Positions 14,680-24,659 of a stretch of DNA of 64,000 nt are shown here, piece after piece; position 1 is the first letter of the stretch, and the number at the start of each line of letters is the position of its first letter. The stretch is from NCBI RefSeq assembly GCF_031846445.1, contig NZ_JAVRHR010000004.1, forward strand, positions 24,127 through 88,126. The letters are read 5' to 3'. The notes beneath the pieces were generated by a model that saw nothing but the letters and a program-made list of their open reading frames with translations, made no database searches and was not told the origin of the DNA. The translations under genes were made by a program, and so were the position numbers. The stretch is from Croceitalea rosinachiae (GTDB taxonomy: Bacteria > Bacteroidota > Bacteroidia > Flavobacteriales > Flavobacteriaceae).

Positions 14680-17226
14680 TTAAGCAGAGTTTCTGCTTGC
14701 GTTGATGTTACCGTATAAAGATCTAGTTACAATTTTTTCGTAAAGTTCTTTATAAGTTGAATTCTTTGTGATTTCGTAAAGTGCATTTTGTTGAATTACT
14801 AACAACGGCAATACAATCTTCTCTCGAATCTTAACAGATTCCCTAGAAACCGCCTCATCTTCCATCAAAATTTTATGCCCAGATATTTGTAATAACATCT
14901 TCTCAGACAATTGACATTCTTGATCTAGTATATTCCAAAAGTCACCGTACTCTTCGTCTTCTTTCATATAACTGGTCAGGTCGAAATTCGTTTTTGCCAA
15001 TGACATCATACTGTTATGCATCAATGCCCTAAAAAAAGGAACTTCTTTATAAAGCTTTTTAACTTCATTTAATCGTCCATTATCTTTTAATTTTTGTATG
15101 GCTGTGCCCAACCCAAAATATCCAGGTACATTTTGCTTCAACTGACTCCATGAACCCACAAAAGAAATGGCTCTTAAGTCAGATAACGTCAATTGCTTCT
15201 TGTTTCCTCTTTTACCTGGACGGCTACCAATATTTGCATTAGAATAATATTTAAGAGTACTACGTTGCTCTAAATAAGGCATAAACTTTTCATGCTGTTT
15301 TAAAGAATCATACTTGGCAAAACTTATCTCAGATAATTCTTCAATCAGTTCACGTTCAGAAGCAGATATGGTATATTCTTTTCCAAATAAATTGTTACTT
15401 AGACCAGCGGTTAATAATTGTTCTGCATTATGAACAAATTGTGCTTTAGTGCCATAAGTACTTGTAATAGTTTGTCCTTGTATGGTCAACTGAATCTCAT
15501 GATTGGCAACATCTTTAGTTTGTGCAGCATAAAAACGGTGTGTTTTTCCTCCACCTCTAGCCGGTGGTCCTCCCCTACCATCAAAAAACTTCGCTTTGAT
15601 GCCATTTTTACGGCACACTTTACTCAAGGTTTCTTTTGTTTTTAAAATAGACCAGTTTGCTTTCAGATAACCTCCATCTTTTGTGCCATCGGAAAACCCT
15701 AACATTATGGTGTGCGAATCTTTTCTGCGTTCTAAATGAGAGCGATATTGGGGTGTGTCAAAAAGAGTTTGCATTACTTCTTTTGAAGCATCCATACCTT
15801 TCATCGTTTCAAAAAGTGGTACAATATCAAATGTGATATCTTCTTCTTTCCATCCACACCATCTAAACAATCCGAATACAAAAAGCACCGAAAAAATATC
15901 TTCAGAATTACTTATAATATAACGATTACAACCATCTTCACCATTTTTGGCCTGAATAGTTTTTAATTGCTGAATATTAGTTATGGTATCTTTGACAATA
16001 TCAATATCAAAATCTGATGGACTTAATTTGATTTCTTTCATCAACAACCAATCAGACAATTCTTTCTCACTTAATTCACCTAAACTTTTCTTTATTGCTC
16101 CTTTTTGTTTTAAAATGGTTTCAATAGCTAAATAATGCTTACTGTGGTCTTGACGGATATCTAAAGTTGCAAAATGCGTTTTAAAAATATGCACCTTATC
16201 AATTAGTTGATTCAAATCATCTAAATACAAAGAGTGGTAATGAGCTACTAACAATTTTTTAACCTCTTCTAATTTTTCAATAATTTCTGAATAGCTAACC
16301 AAAAAATTCTCTTGAAACATTGCCTTATAGAGTTTAACGTTCAATGCGTTCAAAGGATCTTGTAATGCTTTGAACGTTAGTTTTTTTCGCAATACTTTTA
16401 AGTCATTGTAGTAACACTTCATCAAAGTAAGACGAAGTTCATCAGCAACTTCATTGGTTATGCTTGCTGTTACGAATGGGTTGCCATCTCTATCACCACC
16501 TGGCCAAAAACCCAGCTTTATAATGTCATAATTGTTAAAATCAGTGGTGTGCGCATTTCTTTTAACATATTGAAAAAGTTCGCCCACAGCTTGATAATAG
16601 GTATTACGAAGAATGTAAATAATATTTTTTGCCTCATCTAGAGGAGTTGGTTTTTTAGCATTTATCAATGATGTTAATCCCAACTGTTGCAGGGTCAAGT
16701 CAATATCATCAATTCGGTTCTCATCAATCAAAGCACGTAATTCAGCAATAATATCTAAAACCGAAGGTGTGTAAAATTGTGTTGGGTGCGCTGTAAGTAC
16801 AATTCTTGCACTGAAAGTGCTGAGCTTAGCGGAAATTTTATCCCAATCTTTGTTCTGATCTACCAATCTAAAGTAATCTTTAATTGTAAGTGAGTTCGTA
16901 TATTCTTGCAATTTCGGAAAGGCAGCATCTTCAACACTATCGTATAAAACCACCTGACGTTCAACATATTGAATAATGCGAAACATAAAATCTAAGCGTT
17001 CTTTTTCCTTCTTAAAATCAGTATAGTTAGAGAAAAAACCCTCAAGAATATCTTGTGGCTTTTTACCCGCTTGCAAACCTTTCTCACATTGTTCAAAAAG
17101 CAATGGCACCAACATTCCAACATTTTCCATATTGGTGTACGGTAAACTCAAGAATAAGCTATTGTAGATATTAAACTTATTGGTAACTGATTTTTTAAAC
17201 TCTGTTATACGCTTTGATTGTTGCAT
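14680..17226 (-). CDS. ppc: Phosphoenolpyruvate carboxylase
   Basis: 848 residues. It carboxylates PEP to oxaloacetate, replenishing the citric acid cycle. The catalytic His147 is in VLTAHPTQFYTP, the substrate region in GFWPGGDRDGNPFV (about residue 245), the LGFSDGTKDGGYLKANW motif near residue 510, and the glycine-rich mobile loop FDGRGGPPARGGG near residue 550. Length is close to other bacterial PEPCs. It is monocistronic and convergent with the receiver gene at 14245. A -7-like TAGATTTG lies about 65 bases upstream of the start (17293-17300, complement), but with poor spacing to any TTTG. Confidence 0.96.
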   Translation of the reverse strand: MQQSKRITEFKKSVTNKFNIYNSLFLSLPYTNMENVGMLVPLLFEQCEKGLQAGKKPQDILEGFFSNYTDFKKEKERLDFMFRIIQYVERQVVLYDSVEDAAFPKLQEYTNSLTIKDYFRLVDQNKDWDKISAKLSTFSARIVLTAHPTQFYTPSVLDIIAELRALIDENRIDDIDLTLQQLGLTSLINAKKPTPLDEAKNIIYILRNTYYQAVGELFQYVKRNAHTTDFNNYDIIKLGFWPGGDRDGNPFVTASITNEVADELRLTLMKCYYNDLKVLRKKLTFKALQDPLNALNVKLYKAMFQENFLVSYSEIIEKLEEVKKLLVAHYHSLYLDDLNQLIDKVHIFKTHFATLDIRQDHSKHYLAIETILKQKGAIKKSLGELSEKELSDWLLMKEIKLSPSDFDIDIVKDTITNIQQLKTIQAKNGEDGCNRYIISNSEDIFSVLFVFGLFRWCGWKEEDITFDIVPLFETMKGMDASKEVMQTLFDTPQYRSHLERRKDSHTIMLGFSDGTKDGGYLKANWSILKTKETLSKVCRKNGIKAKFFDGRGGPPARGGGKTHRFYAAQTKDVANHEIQLTIQGQTITSTYGTKAQFVHNAEQLLTAGLSNNLFGKEYTISASERELIEELSEISFAKYDSLKQHEKFMPYLEQRSTLKYYSNANIGSRPGKRGNKKQLTLSDLRAISFVGSWSQLKQNVPGYFGLGTAIQKLKDNGRLNEVKKLYKEVPFFRALMHNSMMSLAKTNFDLTSYMKEDEEYGDFWNILDQECQLSEKMLLQISGHKILMEDEAVSRESVKIREKIVLPLLVIQQNALYEITKNSTYKELYEKIVTRSLYGNINASRNSA

Positions 17227-17367
17227 TTGAATAATTTACATTAATACCGACCAATAAAATTTTAAGCAAATTCAAAGGTCGTCATAGAATACCAAATCTA
17301 AAATTAAATTTTCGTCAAATCACATATTTATCACTGTTTCATCAAAACATAACACCTTAAAGTTCTA

Positions 17368-18030
17368 TTATATAAAATGTTCTCTATATTGAAGTACTCT
17401 AAAGTTAAAAGTGTTGAAATTTGGATTCTTATCTTTTAAATCTTTATATAATCTTAAACTGCCAACCGCTCTGTTAGCCGCTCCTGAAGGAGCTATCAAA
17501 GAAACTGTTTTAATGGTCCTTTTTGTTTTAGGATGCTCAAATTGATGTATGCGAGGCACCACATTTGACACCACATTGTAACCGACACTACTTACTTTTA
17601 AATGCTTTCTGAAAAAATATTCAGGTCCGTTCTTGCTGTTCCCTCCTGTAAAAAGCAATGTTTCAATAGAAGGAAAATCTTCTAAATATTTTAAAATATT
17701 TCGAAGTCGTACATTTGCCATTCCTAAATCGGAAGCATCGATTTTTTGCCGTTCAGCACTATCCACAATATCACAAATTCCTATTTTATGGGTTTTTAAA
17801 AAAGCCTTTCGCTCATGAATCGCTTTATTATTAGTGGCAAATGTTAGGTTCAACTTAAAAATTTCATTCAATATTGGCCAAAGTTGCCCATCCCGACTTC
17901 CATAGCAAAAATTGACATCACCTTCTTTTAAATCGCCAGTCGAAAAACGCGGAGGTGGTAGCGTACCAACTATTACTTTTCTGACACCTTCAAAGAGAAA
18001 AGGTGGATAAGGATGTTTATGTAAAAACAT
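17368..18030 (-). CDS. Uracil-DNA glycosylase-like family protein
   Basis: 220 residues of the UDG superfamily fold. The N-terminal VIVGTLPPPRFS (residues about 20-31) corresponds to the glycosylase phosphate/uracil loop, CYGSRDGQLWPIL is the aromatic stacking region, and LIAPSGAANRAVG near residue 175 stands in the position of the intercalation loop. Members catalyse removal of uracil or related bases from DNA, but this branch is not well characterised and lacks the canonical family 1 motifs, so activity is inferred. No signal peptide; it stands alone between ppc and a small lipoprotein gene. Confidence 0.72.
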   Translation of the reverse strand: MFLHKHPYPPFLFEGVRKVIVGTLPPPRFSTGDLKEGDVNFCYGSRDGQLWPILNEIFKLNLTFATNNKAIHERKAFLKTHKIGICDIVDSAERQKIDASDLGMANVRLRNILKYLEDFPSIETLLFTGGNSKNGPEYFFRKHLKVSSVGYNVVSNVVPRIHQFEHPKTKRTIKTVSLIAPSGAANRAVGSLRLYKDLKDKNPNFNTFNFRVLQYREHFI

Positions 18031-18205
18031 TCTTCAAAGTTAAACCATAAATAGGTTTTAAAAAGATGGTCTTTTTGAACCACTAAGGAACAATTACCAT
18101 GGTTTGAAAAACAAGAGGTTTCAGACCAAGTATGTGAAAACTACAAATGAAGTTTAAGAACTAAGAAAGAAACGTATTAAAAATAAAGTCTGCCCCTAAA
18201 AAAAT

Positions 18206-18568
18206 CTAATCAATCTTAAAGTTCAGTACTATCTCACCTTCATCAGAAATAGTTATTTCATAGGTATACAAGCCTATTGGTAGTAAGTCAAGTTCTAGTT
18301 CATCAGGTGTGAAATTAAAATCTGCCGAATCTGTGCTTATAGAAAATGGCATTGCCTCGAAAGCCTCGTCATAGCTTAGGTATTCTGAAAAACCATCGGC
18401 TGGCACATTTTCATAAAATAAGCTGTCTGCAATTACTTCGACCAAGTTAAAATTGAGATTGCTATTATTAAATATTCTGATACTTGCTAAGGTCAGTTCA
18501 TCATCTCTATCGGTACATGCAAATACCAATATTGTGACTAAACATAAAGCTAAAACTATTTTTTTCAT
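18206..18568 (-). CDS. Small acidic lipoprotein of unknown function
   Basis: 120 residues. The N-terminal hydrophobic signal ends in the lipobox VFAC (Cys18), followed by TDRDDE. In Bacteroidota an acidic stretch just after the Cys often directs lipoproteins to the cell surface, so surface exposure is possible. The rest is acidic and beta-rich, ending in YTYEITISDEGEIVLNF, which suggests a small beta-sandwich. I do not recognise a family. It stands between yaaA and the UDG-like gene in the same orientation, with gaps of 45 and 175 bases. Confidence 0.65.
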   Translation of the reverse strand: MKKIVLALCLVTILVFACTDRDDELTLASIRIFNNSNLNFNLVEVIADSLFYENVPADGFSEYLSYDEAFEAMPFSISTDSADFNFTPDELELDLLPIGLYTYEITISDEGEIVLNFKID

Positions 18569-18613
18569 ATCTCACGCGCTTTAATTAAAGAACGCCATGT
18601 GATAAGATTTATT

Positions 18614-19375
18614 CTATCGAATAAAAACAGGCTGATTTTCTTTTAAGGTATGTTCTTTACTGTAGATATAATCATCATAGTTGAAACCCTTAATATCATC
18701 TAAAGATTGGGCATTTGTATCTAAAATATAACGTGCCATAGATCCTCTCGCCTTTTTAGCAAAAAAACTGATAATCTTAAGCTTATCGTTCTTCCAGTCT
18801 TTGAAAACTGGCGTAATCACAGGTACTTTAAGTTGCTTCCCATCAATTGCTCCAAAATATTCATTACTTGCTAAATTGACAAAAAGCTCATTATCTTCAA
18901 GCTCTCCATTTAAATGAGCGGTAAGATCTTTTTTCCAGAACTCATGAAGGTTCTTTTTACGACCAACCCTTAGCTGTGTGCCCATTTCTAAACGGTATGG
19001 TTGAATAAGGTCAAGTGGTTTCAAGATTCCGTATAACCCTGATAGGATACGAAGCTTATCTTGTAGGTTATCTAGCTTATCTTCTGAAATAGAATATGCA
19101 TCTAAACCTTGATAAACATCACCATTAAAAGCATAAACGGCAGGGCGTGCATTCTCTGGTGTAAAAGGAATTGAAAAATCTTGGTTCCGTTGCCAATTCA
19201 ATTGAGCCAAATTATCAGAAATTGACATTAATTTTGAAAGCGCTTTTGGTTTCTTTTTTACCAAAACTTTATTGAGCTTTTCAGACTGCTTCAAAAATTG
19301 AGGTTGACTATAGCTATCTGTCGGTAGTTTGGTTTCAAAATCGAGTGACTTAGCTGGGGAAATAACAATTTTCAT
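18614..19375 (-). CDS. yaaA: Peroxide stress protein YaaA (DUF328)
   Basis: 253 residues matching the family end to end: MKIVISPAKSLDF at the start, KLMSISDNLAQLN near residue 46, PARPAVYAF-like ENARPAVYAFNGDVYQGLDA, and FFAKKARGSMARYI near residue 203. In E. coli YaaA lowers free intracellular iron during hydrogen peroxide stress and binds DNA. The family is soluble and cytoplasmic. The gene follows the pseudouridine synthase by 105 bases and two AT-rich hairpins lie in that gap, so it is probably transcribed from its own promoter. Confidence 0.93.
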   Translation of the reverse strand: MKIVISPAKSLDFETKLPTDSYSQPQFLKQSEKLNKVLVKKKPKALSKLMSISDNLAQLNWQRNQDFSIPFTPENARPAVYAFNGDVYQGLDAYSISEDKLDNLQDKLRILSGLYGILKPLDLIQPYRLEMGTQLRVGRKKNLHEFWKKDLTAHLNGELEDNELFVNLASNEYFGAIDGKQLKVPVITPVFKDWKNDKLKIISFFAKKARGSMARYILDTNAQSLDDIKGFNYDDYIYSKEHTLKENQPVFIR

Positions 19376-19405
19376 TCTCAGTTCATTTTAATCAAATGTA
19401 AAACC

Positions 19406-19471
19406 AAATTCTCAAAACTTAGAGAATTTTTAAATGGACTTATCAATCAAAGAATTGACAAAATTGATAAG
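19406..19471 (-). terminator. Two AT-rich hairpins after the RluA-family gene (weak terminators)
   Basis: Two inverted repeats lie 9-75 bases after the stop of the minus-strand pseudouridine synthase: CTTATCAAT/ATTGATAAG (19439-19471) and AAATTCTC/GAGAATTT (19406-19429). Neither is followed by a clean T-tract on the minus strand, so termination is only a possibility. Confidence 0.35.
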
Positions 19472-19480
19472 TAAAAAACA

Positions 19481-20506
19481 TTAAGTAGCTTGTTTTGAAT
19501 AATTACGCCACTTTTCAATGCAGTTCACCATATCTTGCGGTAACTCAGAATTGAATCGCATAAACTCTTTAGTAGTTGGATGCTCAAAACCTAATGTTTT
19601 GGCATGAAGTGCCTGCCTGGGCAGAACTTTAAAAGCATTGTCTACAAACTGCTTGTATTTTGTAAATGTAGTTCCCTTTAAAATCTTATCGCCACCATAC
19701 CGTTCATCATTAAACAAGGTATGTCCAATATACTTCATATGCACTCTTATCTGATGTGTACGCCCAGTTTCCAATTTACAAGAAACCAAAGTAACATACC
19801 CTAAACGTTCCAAAATTTTATAATGGGTAACAGCCTCTTTACCTTCATCACCATCTGGGAAAACAGTCATTTGCAGTCTGTTTTTAGGATGTCTTGCTAT
19901 ATTACCTTCAATAGTTCCAGAATCATTTTCAATATTGCCCCAGACCAAGGCCACATATTCTCGCTCGCTTGTTTTCTCGAAAAACTGCTTAGCCAAATGT
20001 GTCATGGCAGCTTCGGTTTTAGCGACCACGAGTAGACCAGAAGTATCCTTATCTATGCGATGTACTAAACCCGGGCGGTTTGAACTGTTATTAGGTAAGT
20101 TTTCAAAATGAAAAGTAAGCGCATTAATTAATGTGCCAGAATAATTACCATGACCCGGGTGGACGACCATTCCTGCCGGTTTATTAACAACAAGAAACGC
20201 ATCATCTTCGTAAACAATATCTAAAGGAATATCTTCCGGTACAAGCAAAAACTCATAGGGAGGATGCTCAAATAGAACTTTTACCTCATCACCAGCCTTA
20301 ACTTTGTAATTCTGTTTTACAGTGGCATCGTTAACCCAAATATTACCATCTTTTGCCGCTTTTTGAATTTTACTTCGGGTAGCATTCTCAATAAAATTCA
20401 TTAAAAATTTGTCTACGCGTAGAGGCTCCTGTCCTTTTGAAGCAATAAATTTAAAATGTTCAAATAAATCATCTTGTGACAATTCTGAATTTTCCGTACC
20501 GCTCAT
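19481..20506 (-). CDS. RluA family 23S rRNA pseudouridine synthase (RluD-like)
   Basis: 341 residues: an S4 RNA-binding domain at about residues 28-85, then the RluA catalytic domain with HRIDKDTSGLLV, where Asp152 is the nucleophile. GRTHQIRVHMKYIGH and the C-terminal HPTTKEFMRF are typical of the RluC/RluD branch. It isomerises specific uridines of 23S rRNA to pseudouridine; which positions cannot be told here. The ATG shares one base with the upstream PASTA-protein stop, so the two are co-translated. The two genes sit directly upstream of, and divergent from, ddl. Confidence 0.92.
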   Translation of the reverse strand: MSGTENSELSQDDLFEHFKFIASKGQEPLRVDKFLMNFIENATRSKIQKAAKDGNIWVNDATVKQNYKVKAGDEVKVLFEHPPYEFLLVPEDIPLDIVYEDDAFLVVNKPAGMVVHPGHGNYSGTLINALTFHFENLPNNSSNRPGLVHRIDKDTSGLLVVAKTEAAMTHLAKQFFEKTSEREYVALVWGNIENDSGTIEGNIARHPKNRLQMTVFPDGDEGKEAVTHYKILERLGYVTLVSCKLETGRTHQIRVHMKYIGHTLFNDERYGGDKILKGTTFTKYKQFVDNAFKVLPRQALHAKTLGFEHPTTKEFMRFNSELPQDMVNCIEKWRNYSKQAT

Positions 20507-21093
20507 TAGTCAGATTGGGCTTGAATACGCGCACTGTTCGGAATAGTTCCGTTGCCGCAAATAAGTTCTACTTTTGAAGTTTTAGGTAATTTGTCACCAG
20601 GTTTTACATATTTTCCCTTGTGCTTCATCTGGTAAACCATGTCTTTACCTAATTCATCAACATAAGTCACACGCTGAACATCTAATCCGACAGCACGTAG
20701 CATAGAAGTGGCATTCCGTTGGGTCACTTGAATGATATTTGGTACAGTAACTTTCTTATATCCAGATGGATTTACCGTAAAATAAATCTTTCTATTGTCT
20801 TTAACTTTTGTGCCAGCAGTGGGGTTCTGATCTAGAATAGAAAACCTTGGATATTCTGGATTATAATTGGTAGAGTCCAAAACCTCATACCTGAGTCCAA
20901 CATCTTCTGCTGTCTTACGCATTTCTTGCACAGACATTTTTGAAAAATCAGGAACTTCAACAAATTCTCCGTGATTGGTAGTTCCTTTTAACCATTGCAA
21001 AGTGATAAAGCATATTAAAATGACCGCAAGTAGTGCCAAGCCCAATTGTATTAAAAAAGTTTTACTCCTTAAAAAATTGAAAAAGTCTTTCAT
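20506..21093 (-). CDS. PASTA domain membrane protein
   Basis: 195 residues with a short cytoplasmic N-terminus, one transmembrane helix (about 13-33) and two PASTA domains (about 40-105 and 108-175), each opening with a V-P-D/N motif (EVPDFSKMS; TVPNIIQVT). PASTA domains bind peptidoglycan fragments or cell-wall synthesis proteins. There is no kinase or transpeptidase domain, so it is not a Ser/Thr kinase or PBP; it may be a periplasmic wall sensor or scaffold. It is divergent from ddl, which makes the D-Ala-D-Ala of the same polymer, and is coupled to an rRNA modification gene. Confidence 0.85.
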   Translation of the reverse strand: MKDFFNFLRSKTFLIQLGLALLAVILICFITLQWLKGTTNHGEFVEVPDFSKMSVQEMRKTAEDVGLRYEVLDSTNYNPEYPRFSILDQNPTAGTKVKDNRKIYFTVNPSGYKKVTVPNIIQVTQRNATSMLRAVGLDVQRVTYVDELGKDMVYQMKHKGKYVKPGDKLPKTSKVELICGNGTIPNSARIQAQSD

Positions 21094-21167
21094 GAAAATT
21101 TGTTATGCTAGCAAATATAGAAAAACAGCCCTTTTTTATTTACTTTGGCACAAGCATAATGCAAAAG

Positions 21168-22154
21168 ATGAAGAAAAATATTGCCATTATTATGGGCGGC
21201 TATTCTAGCGAATACGCCATTTCGATTAAAAGCGGTTCAGTGGTTGACAAACATTTAAGCTCAGAAAGGTTCAAAACCTTTTCTATTGTTATAAATAAAG
21301 AATCGTGGTATTATAAAGATAAAGAGGGAATTAATCATGAAGTTGACAAGAATGATTTTAGCATTTTTTTAGGCAATCAAAAAATAACCTTTGATTGTAT
21401 TTTCAATGCAATACATGGTACACCAGGGGAAGATGGATTGCTACAGGCCTATTTTGAATTATTGAGAATTCCGCAAACATCTTGTAATCATTATCAAGCA
21501 GCACTTACCTTCAATAAGCGTGATTTATTGAGCGTTTTAAAGCCCTATGGAATCAAGTGCGCTACCTCTTATTTTTTAAATCTTGGTGACGAAATCAATG
21601 AACAAAAGATTATAGAAAAAGTTGGGCTTCCATGCTTTGTAAAGGCAAATAGAGCAGGTAGCAGTTTCGGAATATCAAAGGTATATCAGGCTGAAGAGCT
21701 AGATGCGGCCATAAAACAAGCTTTTTTGGAAGATGATGAAATCATTATAGAATCCTTTTTAGATGGTACAGAAATTTCTGTTGGAGTTATAACTTATAAA
21801 GGCAAAGTTACTGTGCTGCCCATAACAGAAATAGTTAGTGAAAATGATTTTTTTGATTATGAAGCCAAGTACCAAGGAAAATCTCAAGAAATTACTCCTG
21901 CTAGAATAACCCAAAACCAAAGAGAAAATGCAGAAAGAACAGCCAAGAAAGTCTATCAAGTATTGAAAATGAGCGGTTATAGCAGAAGTGAGTTTATTTT
22001 TATTGGTGATGATCCTTACATGCTTGAAATAAACACTACACCCGGTTTGACTGAGGAGAGTATTTTACCTCAACAAGCGCAAATAGCTGGAATATCTTTA
22101 CCGGAACTATTTGAAAGTGCCATTGAAGAAGCGCTTAAAAATAATAATGTGTAA
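21168..22154 (+). CDS. ddl: D-alanine--D-alanine ligase
   Basis: 328 residues from the ATG at 21168; an ATG at 21159 is also possible. It joins two D-Ala with ATP for peptidoglycan. The ATP-grasp fold shows IMGGYSSEYAISI at the start, the GTPGEDG loop near residue 85, the triphosphate loop NRAGSSFGISKV (about 161-172), and metal/substrate residues in EINTTPGLTEES near 287. TTACTTTG at 21140-21147 is a degenerate -7 element, giving a very short leader. It is followed after 23 bases by coaD, so the pair is probably co-transcribed. Confidence 0.95.
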   Translation: MKKNIAIIMGGYSSEYAISIKSGSVVDKHLSSERFKTFSIVINKESWYYKDKEGINHEVDKNDFSIFLGNQKITFDCIFNAIHGTPGEDGLLQAYFELLRIPQTSCNHYQAALTFNKRDLLSVLKPYGIKCATSYFLNLGDEINEQKIIEKVGLPCFVKANRAGSSFGISKVYQAEELDAAIKQAFLEDDEIIIESFLDGTEISVGVITYKGKVTVLPITEIVSENDFFDYEAKYQGKSQEITPARITQNQRENAERTAKKVYQVLKMSGYSRSEFIFIGDDPYMLEINTTPGLTEESILPQQAQIAGISLPELFESAIEEALKNNNV

Positions 22155-22177
22155 TTTTAAGCAAATCAACTTTACCT

Positions 22178-22633
22178 ATGAGAAAGGCAATTTTTCCGGG
22201 GTCTTTTGATCCCTTGACTTTAGGCCATTACGATATTATTAAAAGGGGTATCACTCTTTTTGACGAACTTATCATAGCCATAGGAATTAATGCAGATAAA
22301 AAATATATGTTTTCTTTAGAAGAGCGCCAGAATTTTATAGTGGATGCCTTCAATAATGAACCAAAAATTAAGGTATTGACTTATGAAGGCTTAACTGTTG
22401 ATTTTTGCCAGAAAGTAGGAGCTGACTTTATTTTAAGAGGATTAAGAAATCCTGCAGATTTTGAATTCGAAAAAGCTATTGCACACACCAATCGCAAACT
22501 TTCTGAGATAGAAACTGTTTTTTTACTAACATCATCTGGAAAGTCATATATAAGCTCTTCCATTGTGCGCGATGTTATAAGAAACGGTGGTGATTATACA
22601 GGTCTAGTTCCAGACACCGTTAAGGCTCCTTGA
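22178..22633 (+). CDS. coaD: Phosphopantetheine adenylyltransferase
   Basis: 151 residues, the usual family length. It transfers AMP from ATP to 4'-phosphopantetheine in CoA synthesis. The nucleotidyltransferase T/HxGH motif is TLGHYD in PGSFDPLTLGHYDIIKRG, and the second motif ISSSIVRDV is near residue 127. Substrate residues around LRGLRNPADFEFE are intact. Cytoplasmic. It lies 23 bases after ddl; the ddl-coaD order is common in Flavobacteriia from memory. No clear terminator follows in the 178-base gap. Confidence 0.96.
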   Translation: MRKAIFPGSFDPLTLGHYDIIKRGITLFDELIIAIGINADKKYMFSLEERQNFIVDAFNNEPKIKVLTYEGLTVDFCQKVGADFILRGLRNPADFEFEKAIAHTNRKLSEIETVFLLTSSGKSYISSSIVRDVIRNGGDYTGLVPDTVKAP

Positions 22634-22811
22634 CAGCCCTACTGATAAACCGATTGTCTTTATTAATCTACCAGCCGGCCATCGGGTCTAAAGAATAATC
22701 CAAAACAACATCTTTTCATTACTTCACAACAAAATTTATATTTTGTAGTTTTATACTTATATTTTTGTAAGAAATTACATATTTAAGAATCCCAAATCTT
22801 AAACCTACATT

Positions 22812-24659
22812 TTGAAAACTGATACGTTAACCACACACAGCTTTTTAATAAAGCAATTACCGACCGCAACTGCATTTATCGACACTAATTTTAAGCTAAT
22901 TTATGCTTCTGATAAATGGATTGAATATTTTAATCTAGAATATCATGCTAGCATAGATAAATACCTATTTGACTTATTTGTTGAATACGATGAAGAATGG
23001 GAAAATTGTTTGAAAAATTGCTTCAAAGGAAGTACGGAACAAGGTTTACAAAGCAAAAAAAACGACATTGGAGAAGAAAAATGGTTTGAGTGGTCAAATG
23101 TTCCATGGTACGATGAGCAAGAAAATATTATCGGTGTTATTATTAAGACTGAAGATGTCACCAGCCGCATAACAAGCGAGCTAAAACTTGAAAAACTCGA
23201 AGATCTTTTCAAAGAACAAGCGGAAATATCAAAAGTTGGCACCTGGGAGTATAATCTAATTACTGAAGAGATAATATGGTCAGATATGACCAAAAAAATA
23301 CATGAAGTATCAAAAAATTATAAACCAAATATTGAAACGGCGATAAATTTTTATAAACAAGGTCATAGTCGTAATACCGTCGCAATGTTAGTTCATAATG
23401 GTATTAAAAAAGGCGAGTCATGGAATACAAAATCTCAAATCATTACAAAAAAAGGAAAAGTGAAATGGGTAATTTCAGCTGGTAAGCCTTTATATAAAAA
23501 TGGAAAAATAACACGCTTAATTGGTACTTTTCAAGATATTTCAAAAGAGGTTCAAGCTGAAATAAAAACAAAAGAAAGTGAACAGTTACTAAGAACTTTA
23601 ATCGATAATTTACCTCTTAACGTGTACATTAAAGACACCGAATCTAAAAAAATACTAGTAAACAAAGCAGAGTGCGATTATTTGGGTAAATCGCACCCTA
23701 AAGAACTTATTGGCAAGTCAGATGCGGATATTTATAATAAGGATATTGCAAGTATTTCAAGAGATGAAGATCTGCACGTTATGAAAACCAAAAAGCCTAT
23801 TTTGGCGAAACGCACAGTTAATATCAAAAAAGATGGTAAATCAACTTCATTTTTGACCTCAAAAATCCCTTGGTTAGATATCAATAATCAGAGTCAGGGT
23901 ATCATTGGTATTAGTATAGATATCACTGATTTAATTCAAAAAGAAGATCAATTAAGAGATTTAATTAACGTCACGGCAATCCAAAATAAAAAACTAATCA
24001 ACTTTGCCCATATTGTTTCCCATAATCTAAGATCACATACCGCCAACTTTTCAATGCTCTTAGATTTTTTAATAAATGAAAAGGAAGAAGATGAGAAAAC
24101 ACGTATTATGGACATGTTATCTCATGCATCAGATAACCTTATGGATACGCTCGAAAACTTAAATGAGGTAGTTGATATTAGTACCAACGTAAATCTTGAA
24201 AAGAAACCTATCGGACTTAATGAACAGATTACTAAGGTAGAACAAAGTTTGGCAGCCTTTTTACATAAAAATCAGGCTAAAATAACGAATCATATAGCAA
24301 ATGATATAAATGTAAAGGCTATACCCGCTTATATGGAAAGTATCATCTTAAATCTAATGACAAATGCTGTTAAGTATAGGCATGCGGATAGAGACCCTCA
24401 CATAATACTTTCTGCACGTATACTCGAAGATAGAACAACAATTTTCAGTATTCAAGATAATGGTCTCGGAATTGACCTCAAAAAATATGGGAAAAAATTG
24501 TTCGGCATGTACAAGACTTTTCATAACAATACTGATGCCAGGGGCATTGGTCTTTATTTAGTTAAAAATCAGATCGAAGCAATGGGAGGGAATATTGTTG
24601 CCACAAGCGAAGTAGACAAAGGTTCAACCTTCAGCGTTTATTTTAATGACAAAGATTAA
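22812..24659 (+). CDS. PAS-domain sensor histidine kinase
   Basis: 615 residues, starting at a TTG codon. No membrane segments: three PAS-like sensor regions occupy about residues 12-115, 130-250 and 262-380 (with PAC motifs such as GTFQDISKE and GISIDITDL). The phospho-acceptor region HIVSHNLRSHTAN has its His near residue 402 and is of the HNLR type frequent in Bacteroidota. The HATPase (about 480-612) shows NLMTNAVKYRH, DNGLGIDL and ARGIGLYLVKNQ. The last 14 bases overlap the receiver gene at 24646, its evident partner. A cytoplasmic redox or ligand signal is likely but unidentified. Confidence 0.9.
   Translation: MKTDTLTTHSFLIKQLPTATAFIDTNFKLIYASDKWIEYFNLEYHASIDKYLFDLFVEYDEEWENCLKNCFKGSTEQGLQSKKNDIGEEKWFEWSNVPWYDEQENIIGVIIKTEDVTSRITSELKLEKLEDLFKEQAEISKVGTWEYNLITEEIIWSDMTKKIHEVSKNYKPNIETAINFYKQGHSRNTVAMLVHNGIKKGESWNTKSQIITKKGKVKWVISAGKPLYKNGKITRLIGTFQDISKEVQAEIKTKESEQLLRTLIDNLPLNVYIKDTESKKILVNKAECDYLGKSHPKELIGKSDADIYNKDIASISRDEDLHVMKTKKPILAKRTVNIKKDGKSTSFLTSKIPWLDINNQSQGIIGISIDITDLIQKEDQLRDLINVTAIQNKKLINFAHIVSHNLRSHTANFSMLLDFLINEKEEDEKTRIMDMLSHASDNLMDTLENLNEVVDISTNVNLEKKPIGLNEQITKVEQSLAAFLHKNQAKITNHIANDINVKAIPAYMESIILNLMTNAVKYRHADRDPHIILSARILEDRTTIFSIQDNGLGIDLKKYGKKLFGMYKTFHNNTDARGIGLYLVKNQIEAMGGNIVATSEVDKGSTFSVYFNDKD

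Noticed and set aside
17293..17319. TAGATTTG with TTTG upstream of ppc on the minus strand
   Set aside because: The spacing between the two boxes is 15 bases, against 19 in the two good promoters here, so I did not call a promoter.
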